The translations under genes were made by a program, and so were the position numbers. Below, piece by piece: positions 22,717 to 46,355 of a stretch of 64,000 bases of DNA. This DNA is from Dysidea avara (lineage: Eukaryota > Porifera > Demospongiae > Dictyoceratida > Dysideidae), in the NCBI RefSeq assembly GCF_963678975.1, contig NC_089285.1, forward strand, positions 12,640,019 to 12,704,018. The letters are read 5' to 3'. The notes under the pieces were generated by a model, which was given only the letters and a program-made list of their open reading frames with translations, was not told the origin of the DNA and did no database searches. How positions within the stretch are numbered: the stretch's first letter is position 1; the number at the start of each line of letters is the position of its first letter.

Positions 22717-25144
22717 TACAATTAAACTTGCAGCTTAATGCTGACAAGATAAAATGACATAGCACCAAAACGTTAGCTGATACTATATTATTAGTGTTAC
22801 TATTATTAGTAGCTAACTATTAGTGTTCATATAGTATTGAAGTTGACTGGCACAATCCACTGGCAGAGCAAGAGGCTACTGGAGGTTATCGGCTGTGATG
22901 CCTGAGCATATAATGTACCCACATCAACGCATTATAGCTATAGTGCTATCTAAATGATGATGAAAAGTATAATCCACATCACGTAAACGCAATTTTAATA
23001 GGTTCTTGGAAAGGTAATCTTATATCGTTGACAAGAGGCATGATTAAATTAGGAGCTGGATTTTCATACAAGTACAGTAATATATGCCTTCACTGATCTC
23101 ATGCACAACACTATAATGCAGTCCACGATGAGCTTATATTAGTGCCATCTGAATCAATAGCTATGTAGCAGTTGTAAACTGAAACTGCAATTTCACCATC
23201 TATAATTAAAGTATTTGAGCTCTTTACAGCTATTGACCATATCCTGCACAGTCAAGGAGCATAATGCACAAGAAGAGAATGTCATAATATTAAGTAATAG
23301 ATCATACAGAGATACCAGATATCATTGTCAACAATAATTGTCTGTAAAGATCATGTGATCAATAACTAACTTACTCAAACTTATAATTATTTTTATATTG
23401 CATGTATATATTTTTTTAGAGTCCTGCAGCATTGAGTGGCCTGTACAATCTTTGCGATGAATTGTGTATCAGTGCTTTTGTGAAGTGTTGTTGTGAACAT
23501 GGTGAAACCTTTTCTATATAACCATGTGACACCCGTGACCCTGTGTAAAATGGTGAAAAATACAGTAACTTAAATAGTTGCATGGACATCAAGTGAATCT
23601 TTCAGATTTGGCAATTATTTAACTTGACTGGTAGTAATTCTAACCTATATCATAGCACTGGCCAACAGTGAGGGTGGTCTGGTCATATAACACTGATGCT
23701 TCAAGTTTACACACACACACACACACATATATATGGGTAAATTTTCACACAATTATGCTTTGAAAATAGCCTATCATGCTTTTGAGCAGTGCTCAAAAAT
23801 CCAGCCCATGGTGCTCAAAATTTAAACATTGTTTTTGAACATCAAGAGGTGGTCAAGTTTGAATAGCCACTACACTGATTTTTGAAACTGAGGTAATAAA
23901 TGTTGCAGTGTTTAACCAAGTAAATAAGGTATATGATATGGCCATGCAGTATAGAACAATAAAACCATTGTGTGCAGTGATTCAATTAAACTATTACATG
24001 TTACTAACTTAATGGCTTGAAAGAACCACTTAAGGTCGCCAAACTGCATTAGTTCTAGTATCATTAATGGAGAGTGTAAAGTTTACACACTAAGACTAGA
24101 ATAGAACTCTTCAGCTATAGCCTGTCTGTATATAGCATTTTTGACGAAACTGACATTTTAGTACATGCATGCTGACATGTTCAAAACATTATGGTCTATA
24201 ACTATTGAAGCTGCGTATGAGGCGTGAAACATGCAGCTTGATTGATTGATTATTACTTTACAGTACTGCATACAAGTATATAGAATAAGAAATGTACAAT
24301 TAATAAAATCTTCAGGGTACAGTACTGATGGTCCGCTAGCTCAAGGCTACCGGCCATTAAAAATCAAAAATTTATACTTACCGTATTAGCTACATTACTT
24401 ATAAAAATTACATTACTTATACTTAAAGAGTTACATTAAAGGGGGCAGGATGTGTTGGAACATCTACTCCACATGATGGGCATAAAAAAATGAAATGTAC
24501 AAGGGTTGTCAGCTAGTAGTTCCCGGTCACTGTCCAAGACTATATCCAAGTAAATTAATGATTTTCACCATTGGTAGAACAGCTGTCTAACCCATACTCC
24601 AGCCTAAATTACAGTATAGAGATTAAATCATGTTTCATTATAGAACTGAGAAAACTATAGCCAACTGTTCAGGTGGTGTGTCATGGCCTCTGGAAAGTGG
24701 AGATGGTAAATTGAGCATTGCAAGTTACTCTGAAGTGGTGAAGATTCCCAAAAGCTTTATTTGTATAGCCTCTTCTGGATATGCATCTTAGTGTTATCCT
24801 GTCACATACTGCTGACAACTGCATGTGGATGACTACATGACACTAAGCTATATCATAGTGGTGACTGCTCTATTTGACCATGATTTGACTGACTGCTCTA
24901 TTAGAGTATGCTTTGTTGGTATTTTTGAAAGGGGATCGAAAGGGACACTGGTGCCCACAAGGCGTTACACAAATTAAGAACCACGTGCAAATGCAATGTT
25001 CAGAATTATATGTTTAAGAATAGGTCATGCATTACTCAAATTTCGCTTCCGCACTGCTTCAGGACTCATATTCCGTGGAGGGCAGTGCGTTTTGATCAAT
25101 ACGTTGAGCTAGCACTGACTGGGAAGCTGATAGTGAAGATTTCT

Positions 25145-25272
25145 TTGGGGGGGACCATCTGCAGCAGGCCGGACCATCTGCAGCAACTTTACATGGTCCG
25201 GCCGGACTACTTGAGGCGCGGTAGTTGGTCCTGCCGGACCACTTGGGGCGGGGGACCACTTGCAGCGTGACA
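25145..25272. repeat. GC-rich degenerate repeat, copy 2
   Basis: At least five irregular copies of GGACCAYYTGSRGCR-like units, including GGACCATCTGCAGCAGGCC and GGACCACTTGCAGCG. Related to 21895-22012. Confidence 0.65.
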
Positions 25273-26001
25273 GGTCTCTGGATTTAGATTTTCGACTCAT
25301 TTTCATAATTTTTCGACTGATTCCAACATGTCGGACATCTCTCCGACTTGTTGGAAACATTTTGTTTTACTAGTTTGGATTTTCATAACTTTTGAACCAA
25401 TTCCAAGGTGGAAATGTCTAAACTCAGTTCAAGTGTTGGACATACAGTAGCTAGCTATTATAAAGTACAGTTCCAACATGTCAGAGAGGAATAAATAGTA
25501 GCCAACTGTTTCCAACATATAGGAAACATGAAATTTAACACTTTAGGATGTACAAATCAGTAATCATTTTGCAGTTCAGTTAGCAGATTCCTTTCTCTGT
25601 TGACAGTAAACCACCAGCTCTATTTTCAAACATAAACACATGCACCTCAGACATGAAAAATTCATTCCAAGCTGGCAATTGTTCCACAACTGAAGTTGTT
25701 TCCAATTAAGAATTGGCCAAGAAGCATTTGCTTCTCAGTGTGAAGTTGAGCAAAGTTCCTCTATACTTCCCTAGCAAACTGAGGAACAATTTCAAGTGTC
25801 TTATTTCCTCCCCCCTAAGGTTATGCAACTGTAGCTAATGGGTTAGGTAAGACAATATACATAGGATACCTCAACTTTAATCTCATGTCAGTATTATGAT
25901 TATTATGATTATTATTATGATTATGATTACTGAAAACACAGTTACAAACTGATATGTTCAGGTAAGGAAAAAACATTACAAATCACATAGATAAGAGTCA
26001 G

Positions 26002-26853
26002 TTATAATTTATCTAAAAATACTTGTAGAGATTGGGATTCTATTGTGTCAGTTGGTAAATTGTTCCAATCGCGGATAGATTTGGGGTAATAGCTGAATTT
26101 ATAATGATCTGTTCTAGCAAACGGAATCTCAAAATGGAAGGGGTGGTGGTGGCGGGTGGGATATGTGGTGTTAGTGAAATAATTTGGGACTGTTAAGACT
26201 GATGAGGAGTAAACAATGTTGTAGAATACTTTTAATCTAGTCGCATATCGTCGGTGTTGAAGTGATGGCCATTGTAGATCTGCTAACATAGATGTAACAC
26301 TACTGTTATATCGGTAGTCTGACTTGACCCAACGAGCAGCACGTCGTTGTACCATTTCTATACTTTGTATCTCCTTCTGCAAGTAGGGGTCCCATACTGC
26401 CGATCCATACTCCAACAGTGGTCTCACTATACTGGTGTAGGCTAAACATTTAGTTTCTGCAGAACATCTATAAAGGTTACGTTTAACAAAGTTTAGCATC
26501 CTTGTTGCTTTAGAGATAACTTGATTGATATGAGGTGTAAATGACATTTTTGAGTCTAAGAGAATTCCTAAATAAGGGTGTTGGGTAACTCGCTGCAAAA
26601 AGTAATTTCTGATAGTATAGTTGAAAGTAGAGGAGGATGTTAGTCTACTACAGGTGAGTACCACACACTTGGAAGTGTTTAATTCCAATAACCAAGTTTC
26701 AGTCCACTTTAATATAATGTTGAGGTCATGTTGTAATAATAATTTATCTTGCTGACTATTGATAGTTCGATATAATATGCAATCATCTGCAAAAAGTTTC
26801 AAATGGGATGAGATGCCACACTTAATGTCATTAATGTAGAGCAAAAACATCAA
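26002..26853 (-). mobile_element. Non-LTR retrotransposon reverse transcriptase, 3' part
   Basis: An open frame of 283 residues that covers the end of a LINE reverse transcriptase. It starts just before the catalytic block FADDCILYR (the YxDD-type motif of non-LTR elements), then runs through YLGILLDSKMSF and the thumb-like MVQRRAARWV. It ends with the family's typical WNNLPTDTI tail. The 5' half, with endonuclease and fingers, is absent, so this is a 5'-truncated insertion as usual for LINEs. The frame is intact, so it is fairly young. Confidence 0.9.
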
Positions 26854-27448
26854 TGGGCCAAGAACAGTAGTTAGCTAGACAGCTGTCAAATCGTGGCAGC
26901 CATACATGCATGTAGAAGGGACATAAAACTGAATGTTCAACATAATATAACATTTAACTATGCACGACATAATGACGAGGGAGCCTAGTCCTGCAAGATC
27001 TCATCTACTGATATCCAATTAGGAGTAGCTAATGGCATCATTTGTGCAGTTGTGTTTCTGCAAGCTAGGGAAGAGTAGCTAGATGAAGTTCCAAATTTCT
27101 CTACTGGTATATACTAGCTAAAGTGGCTCATTCAAGCGGTAAGGATCTGTAATAGACTTTGCCTATAGCTCACAGTACTGAGCAGTATAAAAGAAAGAAT
27201 TGTAATCAGGACTTGGTTTGGTAATGGCATGCAGAAAATTCAATATACTGCCACACCACTAGCTGAAACAAGATGAGGCCTTCCGTTTGCAGTTACACAA
27301 GTGTTAGCAAACAATCTGCAGGCATTCAGAGAAGTAGACTGGACGACTATACATGATCCCACCACTGACACAAATGCAGTAAGAAACTTTCCACGACTAG
27401 TCATTTGCATACTGCCAAACATCCATAACTATACTATAGTATAGGTTA

Positions 27449-28084
27449 GGCCATACCTATTTGAAAAATTGTTGCTCGGATTTTTAAAGGAAAAGTTAGG
27501 GTCAGTAGGTCGAAAAAAAAAAAAACCATCATATTTTAAAAAAAAACCATTCCAAACGTGTCATTCCATTGTTGGCAACGAATTGTACAAGGGTACACAA
27601 CAACAGCTCCTTTCTTCGCTATAACAGATAACCACGCATTAGCCGCCATTTCGGCTACAAGTACAGAATTAAAAATCCCGGATCATTATGATCCAGAAAC
27701 TTTAGTGCAATCAACTAGATCTTATCATCATTTACACTTCTCAATACCATTTATAAACACTAATCCGTACAAATTTAGTTATTTCCCAAGAACAATTGAT
27801 GAATGGAATCATTTACCCCACCATTTACTTGAGTTGGAATCAGTCGATTTATTTGTAGTGAATGTAATTGCATGTATGTAAGTAGTTAGCTAATCATGTA
27901 CGTGTGTATTTGATTTTTCTTGGGGCTGGTCCCCCTGGACACATCAGTAATTACTGGCTGTCCAGCATAATTAAAATAAAATAAAAAAAGTACGCCAACA
28001 TAACAATCACGTGAGTTTTTTTTGGTCTTTTATAAAAAGAGGGTCGGTCGGGTCTGAGCAACAACTTTTCAAATAGGTATGGCC
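27449..28084. mobile_element. GGCC-ended DNA transposon derivative carrying a LINE 3' end
   Basis: The ends GGCCATACCTATTTGAAAAA and, inverted, TTTTCAAATAGGTATGGCC continue as inverted repeats of about 33 bp through GTTGTTGCTCGGA. TTA flanks both ends, a 3-bp duplication as in PIF/Harbinger elements. The interior (27558-27881, +) encodes the C-terminal end of a LINE reverse transcriptase (NPYKFSYFPRTIDEWNHLP), followed by an A-rich 3' tail, so an old LINE insertion rides inside. A longer relative lies at 57951-59262. Confidence 0.75.
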
Positions 28085-28301
28085 TTATGCCAGGTAGTTT
28101 AATAAGGTCAGTCCAGCCATAGATATGCTAATTCCAGGTACTGGGGTTAGCATTACAAAAAATGGAGGTCATTATTGAATGCTCTATTATATAGAGAGTT
28201 TAAAACTATTTCAACCTGCATCAGAGCTGGCATGCAAAGCCAAGTGTCTTTGATCTCTGCTATTTAGTCTTATAGTGTAATGTAAGCTGACATTTAATAG
28301 T

Positions 28302-29053
28302 TATACCATGGCCACAAGGGATTTGCCTGATATATATGCCCAAGCCCTAGGGCATATATATCAGGCAAATCCCCGAGTGGCCATGGTATAAATAATATAT
28401 ACCACTCTGGCATGCTCACCTAATAGGTGAAGGAAGACAAACCTGCATTCACCACATTACTTTTCTACAGAGGTTTGCAAAAATCGATTGTGGGTTTAAA
28501 TTGTGGGTACAAAAAGAAATGATTGTGGGTTTCACTGGTTGTAGTGATACCATTTTAAACCAAATAACCACTTTGTGGATGAATAAAGTTACCTAAGGTG
28601 CTAAAATAAACACTTAGACATATAGGTTGTGAATGTTTGAGGCATCTTTTCATGCAGTTAAAATGTACTCTGTAGAAAACAATCCCCACATTGCAAAAAT
28701 GATTATTTAGTGATGCTTAGTAACTGAACTATGCAATGCTGACTCGCTCAATTCTTTTTACTTCACAACAATGCCCCTAACTAAATCAACATGTTTAACT
28801 CAAATCCACAATGAAAACTTTAAGCAGCTCTAATTCAAACCCACAATGCAAACTTTAAGCATCTCTATATAAACAATCAAAGGGAACTGATGTTTTGTAG
28901 CTGCCTCAGCATCAAAGGCAGTTGTGGTCAGGGCTATATCATGATATTGCCCTAACCACAGGGCGATATCTAGATATCGCCTTGTGGTCAGGGCAATATG
29001 TGATATATAACCCTGTGATTTCCTTTTGATCTGAGGTGTCAAAGTGGTATATA
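28302..29053 (+). mobile_element. Palindrome-bearing repeat element, copy A
   Basis: The left module (28302-28390) is an almost perfect hairpin from TATACCATGGCC to GGCCATGGTATA. The body follows from ATATACCACTCTGGCATGC to GTGTCAAAGTGGTATATA, so its ends form short inverted repeats. Near the right end, GGGCGATATCTAGATATCGCC and flanking ACCACAGGGC/GTGGTCAGGGC blocks form further hairpins. No open frame. It matches 39344-40117 in inverse orientation over its length. Confidence 0.78.
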
Positions 29054-29169
29054 CTGTTGTAGATAAATTATTCATTACAATAATGAATTACATTAACAAA
29101 ATGTCTTGCGAAGAACTGAATTCAATGTGCATTCGCAAGCTCATAGATAGTATCTATGGCAAGCTGAAG

Positions 29170-29990
29170 GCCTCTTATGAATATAGGGAAATTTGAGATT
29201 TGCGCATACTCGAAGTATACGGAACATAAATAAAACTGGACGTATAAATTTACGGCCATAAATTTATGAGGCAACTGGACAAAACGTAAAAAAAAGCAGC
29301 CCTACGAGGTACTCTTGTGTATTAACGAAGGTTTAGAATTGGTTGCTAATGTTTTTCAAAGCTTTCTAGCGATATATTTAGAGAGAAACTTCGCTAAGAG
29401 GGTGGTTTTGTTTGTACCCATGCCTGATACGGACGGCATAACAGCCTTACTGTTAAAGCTTCGGAGCTCAAGCCCCCGACGCAACATTGCTGTGAGCTGC
29501 TTAACAACAAGACGTGTTCAGTCATAGATACTATAGGGTACGGCTATAGTATCTAGGGTTCAGTAGAAATCTCGACTTCAATATCACCGTACATTTCCAA
29601 TGGCGAAATTGAAGTCGAGGTTTCTGCTGAACAAGCAGCCCGATTTTGTAATTGAACGCGTCTTGTTGTTAACCAGTTCACACCAATGTTGTGTCGGGAG
29701 TTTGAGCTCCGAAACTTTAACAGTGAGGCTGTTATGCCAATGTCCGTATCAGGCATGAGTACGAGCAAAACCACCCTCTTATCGAATTTTCTCGCTAAAT
29801 ATGTCGCTAGAAAGCTTTTAAAAACATTAGCAACCAATCTTAAACCTTCTTTAATATATAAGAGTACCTGACAGAGCTGCTTTTTCACATTCTGTCTATT
29901 GACCGCCAAGCTTATACGTCCAGTCATGGTCCAGTTTCGTAAATTTTCGTGACGCATGAAAAATCCGTAAATATGCCCAATTCACAAATT
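29170..29990. repeat. Long imperfect inverted repeat with open frames on both arms
   Basis: Left and right halves are inverted copies of about 350-400 bp. The plus-strand frame 29315-29527 and the minus-strand frame 29553-29957 encode similar peptides, sharing VANVF.SFLA.YL, KRVVL, MPDTD and LTTRRVQ. A smaller hairpin sits near the centre (CTCGACTTCAAT and ATTGAAGTCGAG). The peptide is unknown to me. Confidence 0.75.
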
Positions 29991-30439
29991 CCTCTATAGC
30001 TAGCTATTCAAGTTGGCCGGCACTATACGGCTAGTGACTTTCATTATCAGTCCGGTAGCTAAGCTCCTAGCTGACCACCTGTCAGGAAATTGCAAGTATA
30101 AGGATGTAACCAGCACTGAGTGCTGTCTTTCCAGTATCTAATCATAATCATAATCATAATCATAATCATAAGGTTTCCGGTGAATTAATCATTAAAACTC
30201 GCTAATAGTCTAAAGCAGTCTCGAATTTCTTGTAATGAGTATATGATAGTCCAGCCGGTGGGCAAGGTAGTTTAGCTACATGTTACCTTACCCACTGGAA
30301 ACTACCTGGCATAAAAATAGGGATGCTTGGTGTGCAAATGATGTTATTACCACAGTTATAGCTATGATGCAATATTTTATAGCTAGGGTAGCCGGGTCAG
30401 GTGCTAACCAGTTTTACCTGTTTTGCCGCCAGTTCCGAG

Positions 30440-41290
<10,851 letters not shown>

Positions 41291-43827
41291 TATGTTACAT
41301 GCAGTAGTCATAGGTCACCCATCATCAGTCATCTCAGAATAATCAATGTCACTGTGTTAATTATTATATTTATTATGATTGCTTCTAGACCACCCACGTG
41401 GTACTAGGATTCACCTCATGATATTATTTAACACCAGAACATATAGAATAAAACACAAGTAGATATTCATGTAACCTAGCTACAGAGTTAATGATTGTAT
41501 TGATTACTCTTAGTACATGCTTTAAAAGCACCAGATATGCAATAGGCACTCCACTGCTGAAATGGCCACTTTGATTTGGGGAACTGTATAGTCTATACAA
41601 TGGAGCCTGTTAATTAGGACATTTGAAGATGAGAATGCCTGTGTATAATCTGGGCACTTGGTAATAGCCTCAAAGTATTCCTTTGCACTGAAAAGCTAGG
41701 ACACTTTCATGGTTGGTTATGAGATGCACAAAGTTGTTGCTGACATTACATGCCTGTTCTTGAGCAGATGCCACTACTTGGTCTACACAATTGCAAACTG
41801 TCATGAAAAGTCACCCAAGAAACAGTTCCAATTCTCTTATAATAGGATATTAAATCATTGGTTTCTCAAACGTATATAGGGATTTCAATATGCCATGTGT
41901 TAAACCCCCTCACCGCCAAATTTGTAGAGGCCTTCAGTCTGCTTCTAACCTTACACACCATACTTGCTATAGAATAAGGAATTCGATTATCAAGTTGCTG
42001 TTTACACAAGAGCAACCACAAAGCCATTATATAACTTTAAAGTGCAAAAATCGTCCTAAGTGAAACCAAACAAAAAATTTCACTACTTTACAGGCTTGGA
42101 CTATTTATAATAACACGATAAACATCACTAACTTGTTTACAGTTGAAGCGATGCATGATCACCAAGTCTGGTTTTCCAGCATTTGAGCAAGTGTGCATGC
42201 ACATACAGACACAAGGTCATGCACTGTTTTGAAGTATAGTAACATGCCACTCCAACATAATCCTTGTTTCTCTTCATTAGTAGTACCATTATCACTTTGA
42301 AGAATCGTCATACAATATATGCTTGTTATCAACATTCCAAAAGTAGGCAACTCTAACTGCATGAGAGTTCCCATTCACTTAACTGAAGTTACGGGTGCTT
42401 AGAATGTGATGCTATGGGTATTATATCAAAACCGCCATGTATACTGTTAAAGACCATGCATGCATTTGGAATAAATGTTTGTGATTCTCTATTATCATGC
42501 AAGAAACTCTATTAGAGCATGCATTTGTCACATTTCTGTTACTGTGCAACCTGTTAACCAGAACGCTTGATAACGAGGACACGTGTGTAATCTGGACACT
42601 ATAAGCATGTAAACTGACCTGAAATCAGGACATCTTGATAAGCCAGTGCTCGGGCCTGTGTCCCTCGGACAAGTGCGTGTATACCAGGCAAAGCATGCAC
42701 TTATACCCATGGTATAACTGTTACATATAATATCATAGTTAATATGTGTAACCGTGTTGTTAATTAGTATTTCCTCTTTCAGAATTTGTTTGAAATGGTC
42801 TCTTGTTTGTATATATAAACACATTGATGTTTTCATTGCTATAGCTAATTTAACCAAAATGTCAAAATTACTGTCACACTTTATTGTTTCAGCATCAAGT
42901 TAATGTAGCTACCAGTTGAGTGCTCTATTAGAGTACTGAGTTGATTGTAACTGACTGTTCCATTGAATACCCAGCTAGCTACATGCTTTCACTCAGCAGC
43001 ATTGCCAGATTGCATAACAATACTACCATACTAATATACGACTGGGTATAATTAGCTATACGGCTTTTGGTGGAGCCGGGTTATTTGTTGGTGGAGGTCA
43101 ATGTTGGTGGGGGCTCTTGCCCCCCCTCAAAAAATTTTTAGTATAGCTACCAAGATCGAGATACTCTAATAGAGCAGTCACTCTAATAAAGCAATCACAG
43201 TATTAGAGCTGTGTGTATAGCAAGCTATGTAAGGATTTTTATGTACTTTATCAGTTATACTGAAATGCGTAGTTGGTGAGGTGGGCAACTTACCAATCCA
43301 GCCAATGTAGTGCCTCAGTTTCATTTTGACCCCCCTTTCCATAACTCTGGATCCGCCCCTGCTATAGGTATTTCGTTATAACTTCACGATTCCCTTTAGC
43401 TGTATCGGCTATGCCGAAGTAGCTATAACTACTAAATTCAGGCACTAGCTGTTTAGTGTTTAAAGAGTTGCAAACCTGATACGACCGAGTGGTTGACTGC
43501 TATAATGTAAATCTCTTCAGGAGTTACATAGTCTACGATTTGTGCGAGGGCGGCAAATAGCATCACGCGAATCGTCTGGCACGCGAGATTTAGGAGTTGC
43601 ATAGCAACACAACAGGTTTGGCGAGCTGATTGATGAACCAGAATTACCTGCTGGAATGGTTCGTGCTGGAATTCTCGATACGCCTGTAACACTAAACTAT
43701 GGTCGGTATGGTATAACCGTTACATAGTTGGTCAAGTATTTATGTGGGACTGAGCCGAGACAATGCTCACTAGCTACTGGACAATTGTGTTAGCTATTCA
43801 GTAACTGATTAAAAGCCCTCAACTAAA
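41291..43827. other. Spacer between PRODH copies 1 and 2
   Basis: It holds the copy 1 3' UTR and the copy 2 promoter. Several minus-strand frames in 42159-43692 resemble nothing known. At about 43100-43362 the right part of a CAGGGGC...GCCCCTG transposon remains (GGATCCGCCCCTG end, with the TCTAATAGAGCAGTCA motif at 43161). A palindrome relic with CATGGTATAACTGTTACAT is at about 42650-42728. Confidence 0.55.
41447..41452 (+). terminator. Polyadenylation signal of PRODH copy 1
   Basis: AATAAA 157 bases downstream of the stop codon, with no other canonical signal in between. Confidence 0.6.
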
Positions 43828-46312
43828 ATGAACAAACTCACATCGATTCGTTGCTCATGGCTGACGTCGCTCCGTACTCAGTTACCTTTGAGTCAGCACA
43901 AGAATTTGTCTAATAACAGCGGAGTCGTACCTGCCAGACCAGTCGCAGAGATGTACCCCGGAGCGCCGTTATCCGAGTTACTGCGAGCAAGTGTTGTATA
44001 CAACATATTCAGGAGTGATTATCTGGTTGACAACAGCGCAAAGGTTAGAGTAGAGAATATAATAATCGCTCGTTCAAAATGACTACCGTGCTAAGATGAA
44101 GCAAATGTCAGGACAATGTGCATGATGCAACACCGAAAAACTAGGTAACTGATTCGAGAACTCGTATATTTACGGATTACAGTAACGTTGCCAAGCTAAC
44201 TATTATGATGTTAAGTTAGCTAAGTGCCTGTTATGCAGGCCTTGGAGAGTATAGAGGTGTGAAAACAAGTCTAGCTGCTATATTGTGGCAAGTACACTAT
44301 GGATAATGGTAGTGACTTGCCTGCCCGCACTCTATATTTGGAGTTTTCTGATGAAAAACAGAAAATACCAAATAGTGGCCTCACCAATGAAAGCTGATAT
44401 AGTTATAAATATACGTGAGCTACATAGTTAGCTATATTTTAATCATAATAAGATGTGACGTTACAGTTTTTATCATCTTAGCTATGTCATAGCTCTTTGC
44501 AAAAAAAATGAAGCACGAGTTCCCTTACCGGCAATGCAAATGTTGCCTTTTTTGCACATTGCATGCCTGCCTATATATGGCTGGCTAGCTATATACAGTG
44601 GCTATATACATGCATGCACTACATGAAACAGTGTGGCGTAGCTTACCCTTAAAGATAGAAAATTAGCTGTACCTTGCCACATTGTGTGAACATACACATA
44701 GTAAGAATCTTGATGGATTTACAGGTAATAAAGGGGCTGGAGTCAGTCTTGGGATGGTCACTGACTGAGGTAATCCTCAAGGCAAGTGTGTTTGGTCAGT
44801 TTGGAGGGAAAGATACCAACAAAGAGTTGAGAGATAAAGTGGAGTCCTATGCTAACCGCCAAGTAGGGGTTGTGTTGGCATACACAGCAGAACCATTTGA
44901 TGACAGTGAAACCATTCTGTGAGTTATGTTTTGTTGTGGTATATAATTAACAACAGTCACCACACTGACTAATTAATAGACTGCATGACACTTGTCTTGT
45001 GATATATTCCCAACATGTTTTATGTCTATAATTATGTGGTAGTAATAGTGTGTCTAATTTAAGGTAAGCAGACAAACCTCTTGAAGTCAAAACTTCACTG
45101 TTTGCTGCATTGGAACTAGTTTGGCAGCACCTGACCATTCTCATCATAAAGTATGGGTACAGTGAACAAGGAAGTAGTTTATTGATTGCATCATGTTTTT
45201 AAAGAAGCCTTTTAGTAAAACCCTTAAATCCTTTGAAGAAGCCATTTCATCATCTTAATATGAATAGCTAGACCTAATGATGTAAACAAATCAAAAAGTT
45301 AAAAGGATTCTTTGTTCTCCAACTGGCTGCACAACTAGAGTATGCTATGTTCACCAGACCCTTACTTTATGTGAAGGGTCGGGTGTAAAGACCATGCTTA
45401 AATTGCATTGTTAGCTTCTTGAAAAGGTCTTGTTGGTTTGCCGCAGACTATGTCACCTCCTAGAAAAGATCACCTAGGACCATTCAATTTAATGCCTAAA
45501 TTGATCCATTCAGGTTCAGTAGTGTATCTGACATACCTGAAGTGATAGTAAAACTATGAATATAGCCATACCTTTCCTGTCATTAAAAACCATTCCTTAA
45601 ATTTTGTATTATAATGTTACTGCCAGAACAATAGCAACTATTGTGATCCACACTTACCATACACAGTACACATTATATAGTTAAAGGTCTTATTGGTATA
45701 CCACAGCTAATTAAGAAGAGAACACCAAATATTGCAAAACTTGAGATTAATAATGACAAACTGCATGCGACTCTTCCAGTTAGTATTGAGAACCTTATGG
45801 CCTTGATTTTCCAGTCAGGCATAGCTTTTTGCTTCACTGCAGTGGCGTATCTAGACTTCTTACTTCACCCGGGCACTGGGTGGGCAAGCCACTCAGCCAC
45901 ATGAGTATACACATGCCCATCTTCAGATGGACATCAATATAACATCTAAAATGTGTTGTGCATCATTATCTATGTGCTATACCTACACTAACTGCATGTA
46001 AAATAGCTAATATCACTAGACACAATCATTGACTACTATCGTCTTCTTCACACATACAATACAGCAATGTATAACACTCGAGACTTGGATTTAAAGCACC
46101 AGGCACTTATACGATCATGTGACAACTGTGGACTAAAGTAGTCAACCTACAAATAGAATAAATGAAAACATTGACTAAACAAGTACTCCATACCAGGGGC
46201 GGAGGAAGTAGTTGATATGAGGGGGGGATGGGCCTCTGGTTTGGTATGGTGAGACCAAAATAAATAAAATAAAATGGCCGCAACCAGCTGACAACAATAG
46301 CTGCCCATCTCA

Positions 46313-46355
<43 letters not shown>

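Larger units (their letters stand above)
19088..30439. other. Large gene-poor region
   Basis: Apart from a doubtful two-exon candidate near 20440-20955, I find no gene over 11 kb. The stretch consists of direct duplications, palindromes, MITEs, retrotransposon ends and degenerate GC-rich repeats, listed separately. In 22720-25000 and 26880-27440 I see only AT-rich sequence with short microsatellites such as (AAT)n near 22290 and (CA)n near 23708. Confidence 0.6.

Noticed and set aside
43453-43692. 80-codon minus-strand frame in a GC-richer patch just upstream of PRODH copy 2
   Set aside because: No recognisable motif and no splice or start context that stands out; may be promoter-proximal composition.
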